Source: Myxococcales bacterium 68-20 (GTDB taxonomy: Bacteria; Myxococcota_A; Polyangia; Polyangiales; Polyangiaceae). Taken from it: a stretch of DNA of 64,000 nucleotides. Location: contig MKVQ01000005.1 in assembly GCA_001899635.1 (NCBI GenBank), positions 621,114-685,113 on the forward strand, in the 5' to 3' direction. The translations under genes were made by a program, and so were the position numbers. Position 1 is the first letter of the stretch. Each line of letters starts with the position of its first letter. The notes below the pieces were generated by a model, which had not been told where the DNA came from, did not search any database, and saw only the letters and a program-made list of their open reading frames with translations. Below are positions 7,764-15,462 of the stretch, one piece after another.

Positions 7764-9122
7764 TCAGCAGCGACGGCGACGCCGGAGCACGACGAGCGCG
7801 ACCGTCGCGAGCGCCGTGGACGCCGAGATCGTCCCGGCGTGCGAGCCGAGCGCCGTAGACGCCGTGCAGCGCGCCGCGCGCGCCTTCGTGAGCGCTTCGA
7901 GCTCGTCATCGCTCGAGGACGACCATTCGGCCACGAGATCGGCGGTGGGACGAGGCGATCCGGCATCGGCGCCGTGAACCGGAGCCAGCGCGCTCGGCGT
8001 CATCGGCCCCGCATCGACGAGCGACGCCACCGGAGGCGCCGGCGCCGGCGCGGGGACGCTGTCGTTCGATTCTCCGCAGCAGCGGAAGCTCTGCTGGTAG
8101 GCGATGAAGTCCTCGTTGTGCGCGCGCGTCGCCGGACGGCAGCGCGCTCGGACGGGCCCCCAGTAACCTCCCTTGAGGATCGATCGGTACCCCGTGGGGT
8201 TCACGCTCCGAGTCCACTCGTCGACGTTGCCCGTCAGGTCGTAGACGCCGAACGGGCTCCGGCATCCACCGCGCGATCCCGAAGGCTCGCCCTGCCAGAG
8301 CCGATCGAGCTCCTCGCGCGCCTTTTGCCCGTCGCGCGGCTGGAGCGCGCCGTCGGTGAACGCCCGCCACGATCGATCGATCACGCACGCCGTCGTGTCG
8401 CGCGTCCAACCGTACGGGTACGGACGGACCTCTTCGCCTTCACACGCGAACGTCCACTCGTTCTCGGTGCAGAGGCGCTTCGAGCTCTTCTTGCAGATCG
8501 CCTCGGCCTCGCGGAACGTCGCCACGATCATCGGGTTCTGACCGAGCACGTTCGGGTACTCGAAGCGATCGATGCAGTAGTCCATCTGCTGCGTCGGCAG
8601 CTTCGCCACCTCGGACGCGATCTTCTCGCGATCGAACGTCCGGCAGCGCGCGGGGAACTCGCGGCTGATCCAGTCGGTGCAGGCAGCGTCCTGGAGGCGC
8701 TCGACCTCCCCGGTCGCCGTCCCGTTGAGCTCGCGGCGGAAGGCGCCCTTGATGCGCACCATCCCTGCCTGACACCCGGCACTGTTCCCTTCGCGCGCGT
8801 CGGTGACCTCGGGGCTCTCACCAGGAGTGTCCGCGACGGCCTGCCAGTGCTTCTTGTCGACCGACTGCCACTCGAAGCGCGGATCGTCGCCTCGACGGAG
8901 CTCGCTCATGAGCTCGCCTGCAGAGAGCTCATGGGTTTGCACCCAGTAGCCCGCGCCGAGCACGCCGGTGAGCCCGAGGCCGGCCAGCGCCTTCATGACG
9001 AAAGCGGTCCGCGACCTCCGACGACGCGGGACGAGTGAAACCTGCGGGGGCGGCGAATGGCTGGTGCTCACGTCGACAAAGCCTCGGTTGGAGAGCGATG
9101 GACGCTCGACCGCATCATCCAT
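7764..9122 (-). CDS. membrane-anchored FGE-sulfatase-fold (SUMF1-like) protein
   Basis: A 452-aa protein. Its cytoplasmic N-terminus, with PRRRRSR, precedes one transmembrane segment (about residues 43-62), and then comes a formylglycine-generating-enzyme-type domain. Typical marks are MDYCIDRFEYPN, AEAICKKSSKRLCTENEWTFAC, PYPYGWTRD, VYDLTGNVDEWT and SFRCC. Of the Cys pair that catalyses in true FGEs (GGSF-x-C-x4-C), only the second seems present (GGYWGPVRARC), so it is more likely a binding or structural FGE-fold protein than a sulfatase-modifying enzyme. The end (Cys at about 415, hydrophobic ALATVALVVL, then RRRRRC) resembles a MYXO-CTERM sorting tail. It is divergent from the small lipoprotein gene. 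Two other proteins of this fold lie in the window. Confidence 0.85.
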   Translation of the reverse strand: MDDAVERPSLSNRGFVDVSTSHSPPPQVSLVPRRRRSRTAFVMKALAGLGLTGVLGAGYWVQTHELSAGELMSELRRGDDPRFEWQSVDKKHWQAVADTPGESPEVTDAREGNSAGCQAGMVRIKGAFRRELNGTATGEVERLQDAACTDWISREFPARCRTFDREKIASEVAKLPTQQMDYCIDRFEYPNVLGQNPMIVATFREAEAICKKSSKRLCTENEWTFACEGEEVRPYPYGWTRDTTACVIDRSWRAFTDGALQPRDGQKAREELDRLWQGEPSGSRGGCRSPFGVYDLTGNVDEWTRSVNPTGYRSILKGGYWGPVRARCRPATRAHNEDFIAYQQSFRCCGESNDSVPAPAPAPPVASLVDAGPMTPSALAPVHGADAGSPRPTADLVAEWSSSSDDELEALTKARAARCTASTALGSHAGTISASTALATVALVVLRRRRRC

Positions 9123-9249
9123 TCATCGCATCGCGTCGGGCGAGCGCCGGGGGCGGCACAGAGGACCACAGTCCTCACTAACGCGACCTCCGCTCTGAAA
9201 TCCTTCTGTTTTTTCACAGCGAGCCCACCAGGCGTCACCTCGCAAAGAT

Positions 9250-9268
9250 CGTCTCGAAACACGAGACG
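9250..9268. promoter_or_regulatory. inverted repeat in the divergent promoter region
   Basis: CGTCTCG and CGAGACG are separated by five bases, a perfect 7-bp inverted repeat in the 221-bp gap between the FGE-fold gene and the small lipoprotein gene. The gap is visibly poorer in G+C than its surroundings and has a TTGACG at 9292-9297. An operator is possible, but no -10 box convinces me. Confidence 0.3.
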
Positions 9269-9343
9269 CCATGCCAGAGTGCCACTTTTCCTTGACGAAT
9301 GCCCTCCAAACGGCGGAAAACACCCGCCCTGGAGGCTATAACA

Positions 9344-9550
9344 ATGAAGAAGCTCTTCGTTCTTTCCGCTATCGCGGTTCTCGCGGCGTGCGGCGGCAGC
9401 GACCCCAAGCCGGCCGATCCGTCGACCACCAACAACACCAGCACGACGGCTCCGGCCAGCACGGAGACCCCGGCCCCGGCGTCGACCGACTCGGCCGCTG
9501 CTCCGGCGTCGACGGACGCGGCCCCCGCGGCCACCCCGCCGAAGAAGTGA
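9344..9550 (+). CDS. small Ala/Thr/Pro-rich lipoprotein
   Basis: 68 aa. The ATG is preceded by GGAGG at 8 bases. Signal peptide MKKLFVLSAIAVLAAC has its lipobox Cys at 16. The mature part is only a low-complexity chain of Ala, Pro, Thr, Ser and Asp ending in PPKK. Proteins of this kind are often abundant outer-membrane spacers, by analogy only. It is monocistronic, with a strong terminator directly behind it. Confidence 0.85.
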   Translation: MKKLFVLSAIAVLAACGGSDPKPADPSTTNNTSTTAPASTETPAPASTDSAAAPASTDAAPAATPPKK

Positions 9551-9586
9551 GCTCGCTGCGCGGCTAGCCGCGCGTCGAGAGAGAGA

Positions 9587-9620
9587 GGCCCGCTTGTTTC
9601 AGGCGGGCTTTTCTCATTTT
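9587..9620 (+). terminator. Rho-independent terminator of the small lipoprotein gene
   Basis: GCCCGC (9588-9593) and GCGGGC (9603-9608) form a perfect stem with a nine-base loop, followed by TTTTCTCATTTT. It is the clearest intrinsic terminator in the window. Confidence 0.9.
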
Positions 9621-9647
9621 GTCTCGATGGCCTAGTGTTCCGGGTCG

Positions 9648-10505
9648 ATGAAGGTCGCCCTCGCCACGTGCACGACGCTGCCCGCGCCCGACGCCGACCA
9701 GGCGCTGCTCGTCGGCGCGCTCGAAGATGCGGGAGCGAGCGTCCGGCTCCTCGCCTGGGACGATCCGATGAACGCGCCGGACGCCGGCGAGCTCGTCGTC
9801 ATTCGCTCGACATGGAACTACTTCGAGGACGTCGACGGCTTCCTCGCGTGGGTGGAGCGCACGGCGAAGACGACGCACCTCTTCAACCCCGCCTCCATCG
9901 TCCGGCAAAACGCGCGCAAGACGTACCTCCGCGATCTCTCGCGCCGCGGTATCGACGTGGTGCCGACCGAATACGCGATGAAGGGCGACGCACGGTCGAT
10001 CCCGGACGTCACGCGTGAACGCGGATGGGACGCGATCGTGATCAAGCCCGTCGTCTCTGCGGGCTCCTTTTCGACGCAGCGCTTTGCCGCAACCGAGGCG
10101 GCCGCCGCCCAGCGCTTCCTCGACGAGCTCACGCGCGAGCGCGACGCGATGATCCAGCCGTGGATGCCATCGGTCGACACGTACGGAGAGCGCTCCCTCG
10201 TGTGGATCGACGGCGAGCTCACGCACGCGATCCGAAAGTCGCCGCGGTTCAGCGGCAGCACCGAGGCGGTCTCCGCGGCGATGCCGATCGCTCCGGAAGA
10301 GCGCGCCTTCGCCGAGAAGGTCCTCGAGCCGATCGCCACGGATCTGCTCTATGCCCGGGTCGACGTCGTCCGGGACGAAAACGGGGTCCTCCGCCTCATG
10401 GAGCTCGAGCTCATCGAGCCCTCGCTCTACCTCGTGCAGTGCCCGCCCGCGCTTGCTCGCCTCACGCGCGCCATCGTTCGCCGCGCGACGGCCGACATGG
10501 CGTAA
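9648..10505 (+). CDS. ATP-grasp ligase, glutathione-synthetase/RimK type
   Basis: 285 aa, a full-length member of the COG0189-like ATP-grasp group. The N-terminal domain carries RSTWNYFEDVDGF. Position about 75-90 has FNPASIVRQNARKTYL. The ATP-binding lysine lies in DAIVIKPVVSAGSFSTQRF. The metal-binding end is RLMELELIEPSLYL (E-x-E-x-x-x-P-S). Such enzymes join a carboxylate to an amine with ATP hydrolysis; the substrates are unknown. The gene lies just behind the terminator and 9 bp before the HIT gene, with which it is probably co-transcribed. No Shine-Dalgarno is obvious, but TAGTGT ends 11 bases before the ATG. Confidence 0.9.
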   Translation: MKVALATCTTLPAPDADQALLVGALEDAGASVRLLAWDDPMNAPDAGELVVIRSTWNYFEDVDGFLAWVERTAKTTHLFNPASIVRQNARKTYLRDLSRRGIDVVPTEYAMKGDARSIPDVTRERGWDAIVIKPVVSAGSFSTQRFAATEAAAAQRFLDELTRERDAMIQPWMPSVDTYGERSLVWIDGELTHAIRKSPRFSGSTEAVSAAMPIAPEERAFAEKVLEPIATDLLYARVDVVRDENGVLRLMELELIEPSLYLVQCPPALARLTRAIVRRATADMA

Positions 10506-10514
10506 GCTCGGGCC

Positions 10515-10856
10515 ATGGGCTGCCTGTTCTGCAACATCCTCGAGAGGAAGGTCCCTGCCACCGTCGTGTACGAGGACGACCACGCCCTCGCCTTCCGCGA
10601 CATCCGGCCGGTCGCGCCGACGCACGTGCTCGTCATCCCGAAGAAGCACGTCGCGGCGATCCACGACCTCGAGCCTGCGCATGCGGAGACGATGGGCAAC
10701 CTCCTCATCGCCGCCCGTCGTGTGGCCGATCAGGAGGGACTCACGAAGGACGGCTATCGCCTCGTCATCAACGACGGCGATGCCGCCGGCCAGACCGTGC
10801 ACCACATCCACGTGCACGTCCTCGGCGGGCGCCAGATGACGTGGCCGCCGGGCTGA
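10515..10856 (+). CDS. HIT-family nucleotide hydrolase (HinT-like)
   Basis: 113 aa. It has N-terminal C-x-x-C (MGCLFC), the FRDIRPVAPTHVLVIPKKH signature, INDGDAAGQTVHHIHVHVLG with the histidine triad, and the usual C-terminal QMTWPPG. Length and order match bacterial HinT, which hydrolyses AMP-lysine or similar nucleoside phosphoramidates. The association with an ATP-grasp enzyme is interesting because those enzymes can release adenylated by-products, but the link is an inference. The final codons lie in a 76-bp tandem duplication. Confidence 0.95.
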   Translation: MGCLFCNILERKVPATVVYEDDHALAFRDIRPVAPTHVLVIPKKHVAAIHDLEPAHAETMGNLLIAARRVADQEGLTKDGYRLVINDGDAAGQTVHHIHVHVLGGRQMTWPPG

Positions 10857-10976
10857 TCCTCCCGGCCGGACGTCAGTCCCCGAAAAAAGCCGCGAGCTCG
10901 CGCGCGACGAGATGACGTGGCCGCCGGGCTGATCCTCCGCGTCACTCCCCGGAAGGAGCGGCGAGCTCGCGCGCGA
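10834..10976. repeat. imperfect tandem duplication at two convergent gene ends
   Basis: A 29-base block (starting AGATGACGTGGCCGCC) occurs at 10834-10862 and identically at 10910-10938. The rest of each unit is similar but diverged (a GTCASTCCCC-like piece, then GCGAGCTCGCGCGCGA at 10892-10907 and 10961-10976). Unit 1 is 76 bp, unit 2 about 69. Unit 1 contains the end of the HIT gene and a copy of the end of the facing 171-aa gene, so the junction between two convergent genes was duplicated. Confidence 0.85.
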
Positions 10977-11457
10977 GGCGCGCGACGTCGAGCGACGCCT
11001 CGCCGTCCATGAGCCTGGCCAGGGATCTCGCGACGAGGTCCCGGTCGGACGCGCACGGCGGCAGAGCGCGGATGTTGCCCCGCTCGGCGACGAGACGCAG
11101 CGCCGCGAGCTCCGTCGCCGAAAGCTCGACGACGCGCGTGAGGTGCACGGCTGGAATGATGTAACGAAGCACGAACGCCGTCTCGCCGCCCCGCGCCTCA
11201 CCCGACAGAGTGATCGCCGTCGCGCGTGCGAGCTGCGGGACGATACCTCGCACGATCCCCGCTCGCTGGCGCGCGCGCCGCGCGCCCGACGACGTGAAGA
11301 GGTCGAACATGCGGTTCCGCACGTAGACGCCGGGCGCCACGATCATCGCGACGGTAAGCGCCTCGATCTGCTTCTCCCCGAGCTCGCGCAGCGGCCGTGC
11401 GGACGCGGCCGCCGGCGAGACACGCGCGCGCGGCGGGGGGAAGGACGAGCGCCTCAC
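10942..11457 (-). CDS. hypothetical protein translationally coupled to prfA
   Basis: GTG at 11457 overlaps the prfA stop (GTGA), giving 171 aa. A longer frame upstream only reads through prfA. Visible: an Arg/Pro/Ala-rich start, then QIEALTVAMIVAPGVYVRNRMFDLF, an Arg-rich stretch (SSGARRARQRAGIVRGIV), and a C-terminal helix-rich part with ERGNIRALPPCASDRDLVAR. In many bacteria prfA is followed by prmC, but this protein has no methyltransferase motif and is not prmC. I do not recognise the family. Its 3' end has been duplicated (10834-10909). Confidence 0.7.
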   Translation of the reverse strand: MRRSSFPPPRARVSPAAASARPLRELGEKQIEALTVAMIVAPGVYVRNRMFDLFTSSGARRARQRAGIVRGIVPQLARATAITLSGEARGGETAFVLRYIIPAVHLTRVVELSATELAALRLVAERGNIRALPPCASDRDLVARSLARLMDGEASLDVARLARELAAPSGE

Positions 11458-12569
11458 TGGTCCTCGTCGTCCCCGGTGCCGAACATGTTGGTCATGGCGC
11501 CGCCGCCGTTGACCTGGTTGAGGAGCGCGGCCTGACGATGCGTGCGCAGTGCAGTCACGAGCTCTTCGAGGTCGCCCTCGACGATGCGCTCGAGCTTGTT
11601 CAGCGTGAGCTTGATGCGGTGATCGCTGACGCGGTTCTGCGGATAGTTGTAGGTGCGGATCTTCTGGCTCCGCTCGCCGGTCCCCACCATCCCGCGACGC
11701 TCGGCCGACAGCGCGGCTTCCTGCTTCTCGCGCTCGATGTCGAGGAGGCGGCTCTTCAGGACCTTGAGCGCCTTCGCCTTGTTCTTCAGCTGCGAGCGTT
11801 CGTCCTGGCATTTCACGATGATGCCGGTCGGCTTGTGCTGGATCTGCACGGCGCTGTTCGTCGTGTTGACGCCCTGACCACCGGGACCGCCGCTCGCGGC
11901 AATCGAGATCTCGAGGTCCTTGTCGTCGATCTGCACGTCGACGTCGTCGGCCTCGGGGAGCACGGCGACCGTCGCGGTCGACGTGTGGATGCGCCCCTGC
12001 GTCTCGGTGGCTGGAACGCGCTGCACGCGGTGGACGCCGCCCTCGAAGCGGAGGCTCGAGTACACGTCTTTCCCGGCGACGAGCGCGATGCACTCCTTGT
12101 AGCCGCCGGTCGTGCTCTCGCTGAGGGACATGACCTCGAGCGTCCAGCCCTTCACCTCGGCATAGCGCCCGTACATGCGGAAGAGATCCGCCGCGAAGAG
12201 GGCAGCCTCTTCCCCGCCCTCGCCACCGCGAATCTCGAGGATGACGTTCTTCTTGTCGTTCGGGTCGGCGGGGAGGAGGAGGATCTGGATCTCCTTCTCG
12301 AGCCCCGTGAGCGACGCTTGGAGCTCCGGGATCTCCAGCTCGACGAGCTCGCGAAGCTCGGGGTCGGCCAAGGCCTCCTCGTCTTCCTTGAGCTTCTTCT
12401 GGACGTCGCGGTAGCGCCCATACGCCGCGACGAGCGACTCGAGGTCACTTCGCTCCTTCGTCAGCTTGCTCAGCTGATTGCGGTCCGTGAGCACGTCGGG
12501 GCGACACATGAGCTCGTCGAGCTCCGTGTAGCGTCGGGTCAACTGTTCGAGCTTCTCGAGAGGAAGCAT
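11454..12569 (-). CDS. prfA: peptide chain release factor 1
   Basis: About 371 aa from ATG 12569; a GTG two codons upstream is also possible. The codon-recognition P-x-T motif of RF1 is present as VPATETQG (about residue 190), and the universal GGQ motif in SGGPGGQGVNTT at about 230. Thus it reads UAA/UAG and triggers peptide release. The GGEGGEEAALFA region is also typical. It is separated from DUF1385 by a terminator and is the first gene of a two-gene unit with the overlapping 171-aa gene. Confidence 0.97.
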   Translation of the reverse strand: MLPLEKLEQLTRRYTELDELMCRPDVLTDRNQLSKLTKERSDLESLVAAYGRYRDVQKKLKEDEEALADPELRELVELEIPELQASLTGLEKEIQILLLPADPNDKKNVILEIRGGEGGEEAALFAADLFRMYGRYAEVKGWTLEVMSLSESTTGGYKECIALVAGKDVYSSLRFEGGVHRVQRVPATETQGRIHTSTATVAVLPEADDVDVQIDDKDLEISIAASGGPGGQGVNTTNSAVQIQHKPTGIIVKCQDERSQLKNKAKALKVLKSRLLDIEREKQEAALSAERRGMVGTGERSQKIRTYNYPQNRVSDHRIKLTLNKLERIVEGDLEELVTALRTHRQAALLNQVNGGGAMTNMFGTGDDEDQ

Positions 12570-12679
12570 TGGCACGAGAGGCTACCACGCGCCGCGCACG
12601 ATCCGCGCGCGATCCGCGGCGCGCAGATGGGCGAAACGACGCGATGCCGCTGGACCAGCGCGGCCGACGATGACCGGCT

Positions 12680-12721
12680 CGGAAACGAAACGCGGCGCGG
12701 GCCGAAGGGCACCGCGCCGCG
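12680..12721 (-). terminator. Rho-independent terminator behind DUF1385
   Basis: Perfect 10-bp stem CGCGGCGCGG (12691-12700) with CCGCGCCGCG (12712-12721). On the minus strand it is followed by TTTCGTTTCC. It separates the rpmE-DUF1385 unit from prfA. Confidence 0.7.
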
Positions 12722-12798
12722 TGGACCGGAGGGCGCCGCCGCGCCTCGTCGACGCGCGAGCCCGAACGCCTCTTCTGTCCCTCGCTCCTGCGGCGAGC

Positions 12799-14034
12799 TC
12801 AGGCCGCGCGCCGGAGGTGCGGCGACTTCATGAGCGCGTCGAACGTCGCGTAGCGAACGTCACCGCCGTTCTTCGTGTCCTCGCCCTTCTCGCGGAAGAG
12901 CGTGACGCGGAGCGACGCGAGCGCGACCTCGAGCTGCTCGTCATCGGGCTCGATCGTCGTGATCTTCTGGCAGAGGAAGCCGGGCCAGAGGAGGACGCGG
13001 AGCGGTCCCGTGGTGCACCACCGCGCGAACACACGCTGGATCTCGAACGTCACCGCCGCGATGAGCGGGAGGAACGGGAGCTTCTCGAAGAAGAAGACCA
13101 CGTTGTCGAGCGCAGCGTTGCCCGTCTGGATCTTGGGGAGGAAGCCACCGACCCCCGTGAAGACGAGGATCGAGACCATCGCCACCATCACGAGGAAGGT
13201 CGTGCCGCAGCGCGGGTGAAGCGTCGTCTTCGTGCGCGCGTTCTCGACCGTCAGCGGCTGGTTGTCCTCGTAGGTGGTGATCGTCTTGTGCTCGGCGCCG
13301 TGGTACTGGAAGACGCGCCGGATGTCCGCGAAGACGTTGCGGACGAGCAGCAGGTAGCCGATCACGATCGTGAGCTTGAAGGCGCCGGTGAGCGCCTGGA
13401 ACCCGGGCGACTGCACGTCGAGATCGAGGTGCAGCAATCGGTTGATGCCGGCGGCCGCGGCCTGAGGCAGCGCGATCATGAAGCCGACCATCAAGACGAC
13501 CATGAAGGTCATCGGGGCGCGGGAGCCCTTCTTCTCTTCCTTCGGGACCGCGAGGCCCTCGTCGCGACTCGCTGGATCGCTCGGCTCCTTCGACGAAGCG
13601 GGACTCGCGGTGTCGCCGTCGGCCGTCGTCAGGAGAAAGAGCGTGTAGCCGATCGTACGGAGCACGGCGAGCATGCTCGTCCCTATTCCGGTCTTCGCAG
13701 CCTTGGCCTTCGCCTCCGCTTCCTCGGCCTCGAAATCGCGCTCCATCTGCTCGGCGGAGAACCGCAGCGCCTCGCTTCCGAGGCGGAGGCTCTCACCAAG
13801 GGACGCCATTCCGCGGATGAACGGGAGCTTCGCGAAGCCCGTGCGGCCATCGGCCATCGCGCGCTCGCGAACGTGGAGCGAGCCGTCTCGACGGCGCACC
13901 ACGATCGCAAGCGACTTTGGCGCCCTCATCATGACGCCTTCGAGGACGGCCTGCCCGCCGATGTAGGGCCTGGTGGCCACTACCTCGGCAGGGGACGGGC
14001 CGGCGGTGCGTGAGGGATCGGTCGACTCGGGCAT
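12799..14034 (-). CDS. DUF1385 family membrane protein
   Basis: 411 aa. Diagnostic segments: YIGGQAVLEGVMMRAPKS at the N-terminus, FRYHGAEHK-like YHGAEHKTITTYE in the middle, LHPRCGTTFL and PGFLCQKITTIEPDDEQLEVA at the end, all typical of the YqhQ/DUF1385 family. Several hydrophobic segments (around residues 170-200, 215-240 and 280-330) indicate a polytopic inner-membrane protein. An acidic/Ala-Lys linker (about 100-165) is inserted. The function is unknown, but the neighbourhood rpmE-DUF1385-prfA is conserved in many phyla. It follows rpmE by 35 bp. Confidence 0.93.
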   Translation of the reverse strand: MPESTDPSRTAGPSPAEVVATRPYIGGQAVLEGVMMRAPKSLAIVVRRRDGSLHVRERAMADGRTGFAKLPFIRGMASLGESLRLGSEALRFSAEQMERDFEAEEAEAKAKAAKTGIGTSMLAVLRTIGYTLFLLTTADGDTASPASSKEPSDPASRDEGLAVPKEEKKGSRAPMTFMVVLMVGFMIALPQAAAAGINRLLHLDLDVQSPGFQALTGAFKLTIVIGYLLLVRNVFADIRRVFQYHGAEHKTITTYEDNQPLTVENARTKTTLHPRCGTTFLVMVAMVSILVFTGVGGFLPKIQTGNAALDNVVFFFEKLPFLPLIAAVTFEIQRVFARWCTTGPLRVLLWPGFLCQKITTIEPDDEQLEVALASLRVTLFREKGEDTKNGGDVRYATFDALMKSPHLRRAA

Positions 14035-14069
14035 GGATCGACAACTCTACGCACGAGAGGCGTGAGCGG

Positions 14070-14339
14070 CTACTCGGAGGCGGCGGGGGTCTCGGCCTTC
14101 TTCTCGGCCTTGGGAGCGGGCGCGGGCGCGGCCGCCTTCTTGTCGGCACCGTAGCGCTTACGGAAGCGATCGACGCGACCTGCGGCGTCGATGAGCTTCT
14201 GCGTACCCGTGTAGAACGGGTGGCACGCGGCGCAGACGTCGACCTGGAAGTCGCCGCGCGTCGAGCGCGTCACGAAGCTGTTGCCGCACGCGCAGCTGAC
14301 GGCCGCCGGCGGGTACTCGGGATGAATGCCTTCTCGCAT
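14070..14339 (-). CDS. rpmE: 50S ribosomal protein bL31
   Basis: 89 aa. The zinc-binding form: Cys16 and Cys18 in SCACGN and Cys36 and Cys39 in [18 protein letters not shown] 25-residue Ala/Lys/Pro tail ([17 protein letters not shown]) extends beyond the usual end and may be disordered. First gene of the rpmE-DUF1385 unit. Confidence 0.97.
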   Translation of the reverse strand: MREGIHPEYPPAAVSCACGNSFVTRSTRGDFQVDVCAACHPFYTGTQKLIDAAGRVDRFRKRYGADKKAAAPAPAPKAEKKAETPAASE

Positions 14340-14440
14340 GGGGTTCCTCGGGTCCTCCGTTGGCGGCCGCGACGAAGCTGCGCGGGCATATAGGAGGAAG
14401 GCCGGCCTTCTTAGCGAACGAGCCTACCTAGGGCAAGAAC

Positions 14441-14470
14441 AACCCGACCGACAATCGCTCGGGTTTTGGG
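14441..14470. terminator. terminator-like hairpin between ssb and rpmE
   Basis: AACCCGA (14441-14447) pairs with TCGGGTT (14459-14465). T-rich sequence follows on both strands (TTTTGGG on plus, GTTGTTCTT on minus). It probably ends ssb transcription. The rest of the 14340-14613 gap shows no gene. Confidence 0.6.
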
Positions 14471-14613
14471 TCGCTCCGCCGGCCTTGCCGTCGTCGCGCT
14501 CGCGCTTCACCCTCTCGTTCGGGCGAAGCACCCGAGGCCGCGCAGACGCTGCCTCGCTGGTCCTGAAGCCACGAGCCGTTCGCCCAAACGGGCCCAAACG
14601 GGCGGATGGCGAA

Positions 14614-15159
14614 TCAGAACGGGATGTCGTCGTCGCCGCCGCCCGGGTAGTCGCCGAAGTCGTCGGCCGGAGGCGGCGCCGCCTGCTCGCGCGCCGGTGC
14701 GCGGCCGCCGCCGCCGCCGCCGCCACCATAACCGCCGCCGCCGCCGCCGCCGCCACCGCCGTAACCGCCGCTGTCGCGCTGCGGAGCGCGGCGCTCGTAA
14801 CCGCCGCCTTCACCCGCCTCGCCGCCCTTGCCGCGGCCGGCGAGGATGATGTTCGTCGCGACGACCTCCGTACGGTAGCGCTTATCGCCGTCCTTTTCGT
14901 AGCTCGACGTGCGGAGCGAGCCCTCGACGAAGATGCGCTCGCCCTTCGAGAGGAACTTCGCGAGGGCCTCGCCGCGCTTCCCCCAGAGCGTGACGGCATG
15001 CCACTCGGTCCGCTCCTGACGGGTGTTGTTCCGATCGAGGTAGGTCTCGGTCGTCGCCAGACGGAGCTTCAGGATGGCCTGGCCGCCCTGCGTCACGCGC
15101 AGCTCCGGATCCGCGCCGAGGTTCCCGAGCAACATGACCTTGTTCAGACCTTCCGCCAT
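14614..15159 (-). CDS. ssb: single-stranded DNA-binding protein
   Basis: 181 aa. OB-fold start AEGLNKVMLLGNLGADPELR, central WHAVTLWGKRGEALAKFL, VEGSLRTSSYEKDGDKRYRTE, a glycine-only flexible linker (two long Gly/Tyr tracts, about residues 130-155) and the conserved acidic tip DDDIPF that recruits partner proteins. ATG 15159 is preferred over the adjacent GTG 15162 because AGGAG lies 6 bases before it. The leader contains a short tandem repeat. The gene is monocistronic. Confidence 0.97.
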   Translation of the reverse strand: MAEGLNKVMLLGNLGADPELRVTQGGQAILKLRLATTETYLDRNNTRQERTEWHAVTLWGKRGEALAKFLSKGERIFVEGSLRTSSYEKDGDKRYRTEVVATNIILAGRGKGGEAGEGGGYERRAPQRDSGGYGGGGGGGGGGYGGGGGGGGRAPAREQAAPPPADDFGDYPGGGDDDIPF

Positions 15160-15176
15160 CACACGCTCCTTGTTTG

Positions 15177-15252
15177 GACTCCCGCTGAGAGCCCTCGACT
15201 CCCGCCGCGGGCTCTCGACTCCGCCGAGGGCTCTTGGAGTCCCGCTGAGGAC
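15177..15252. repeat. about 20-bp tandem repeats in the ssb leader
   Basis: Four degenerate units (GGACTCCCGCTGAGAGCCCT; CGACTCCCGCCGCGGGCTCT; CGACTCCGCCGAGGGCTCT; TGGAGTCCCGCTGAGGACC) follow one another directly upstream of the ssb Shine-Dalgarno. Because ACTCC and GGAGT alternate, neighbouring units can also pair. The rest of 15253-15462 holds no gene. Confidence 0.75.
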
Positions 15253-15462
15253 CGCGCATCAATCGTACGGTGCGTCCCGCATGTCAACGGTGCGCGCGGG
15301 CTTGCCTGAGATTGTCCGGGATCTCAGCCACGACCGGGGAAAGCCCGTGCACAACGCGCGGACAACCCGTGCGCGAAGCGTGGGAACGGGAGCCGCCGCG
15401 GTCGAGCATGACCGCGACCGTGACCCGAGCGAAAGGTGCAGCGCCGCCTCGCGACGCGCCCC

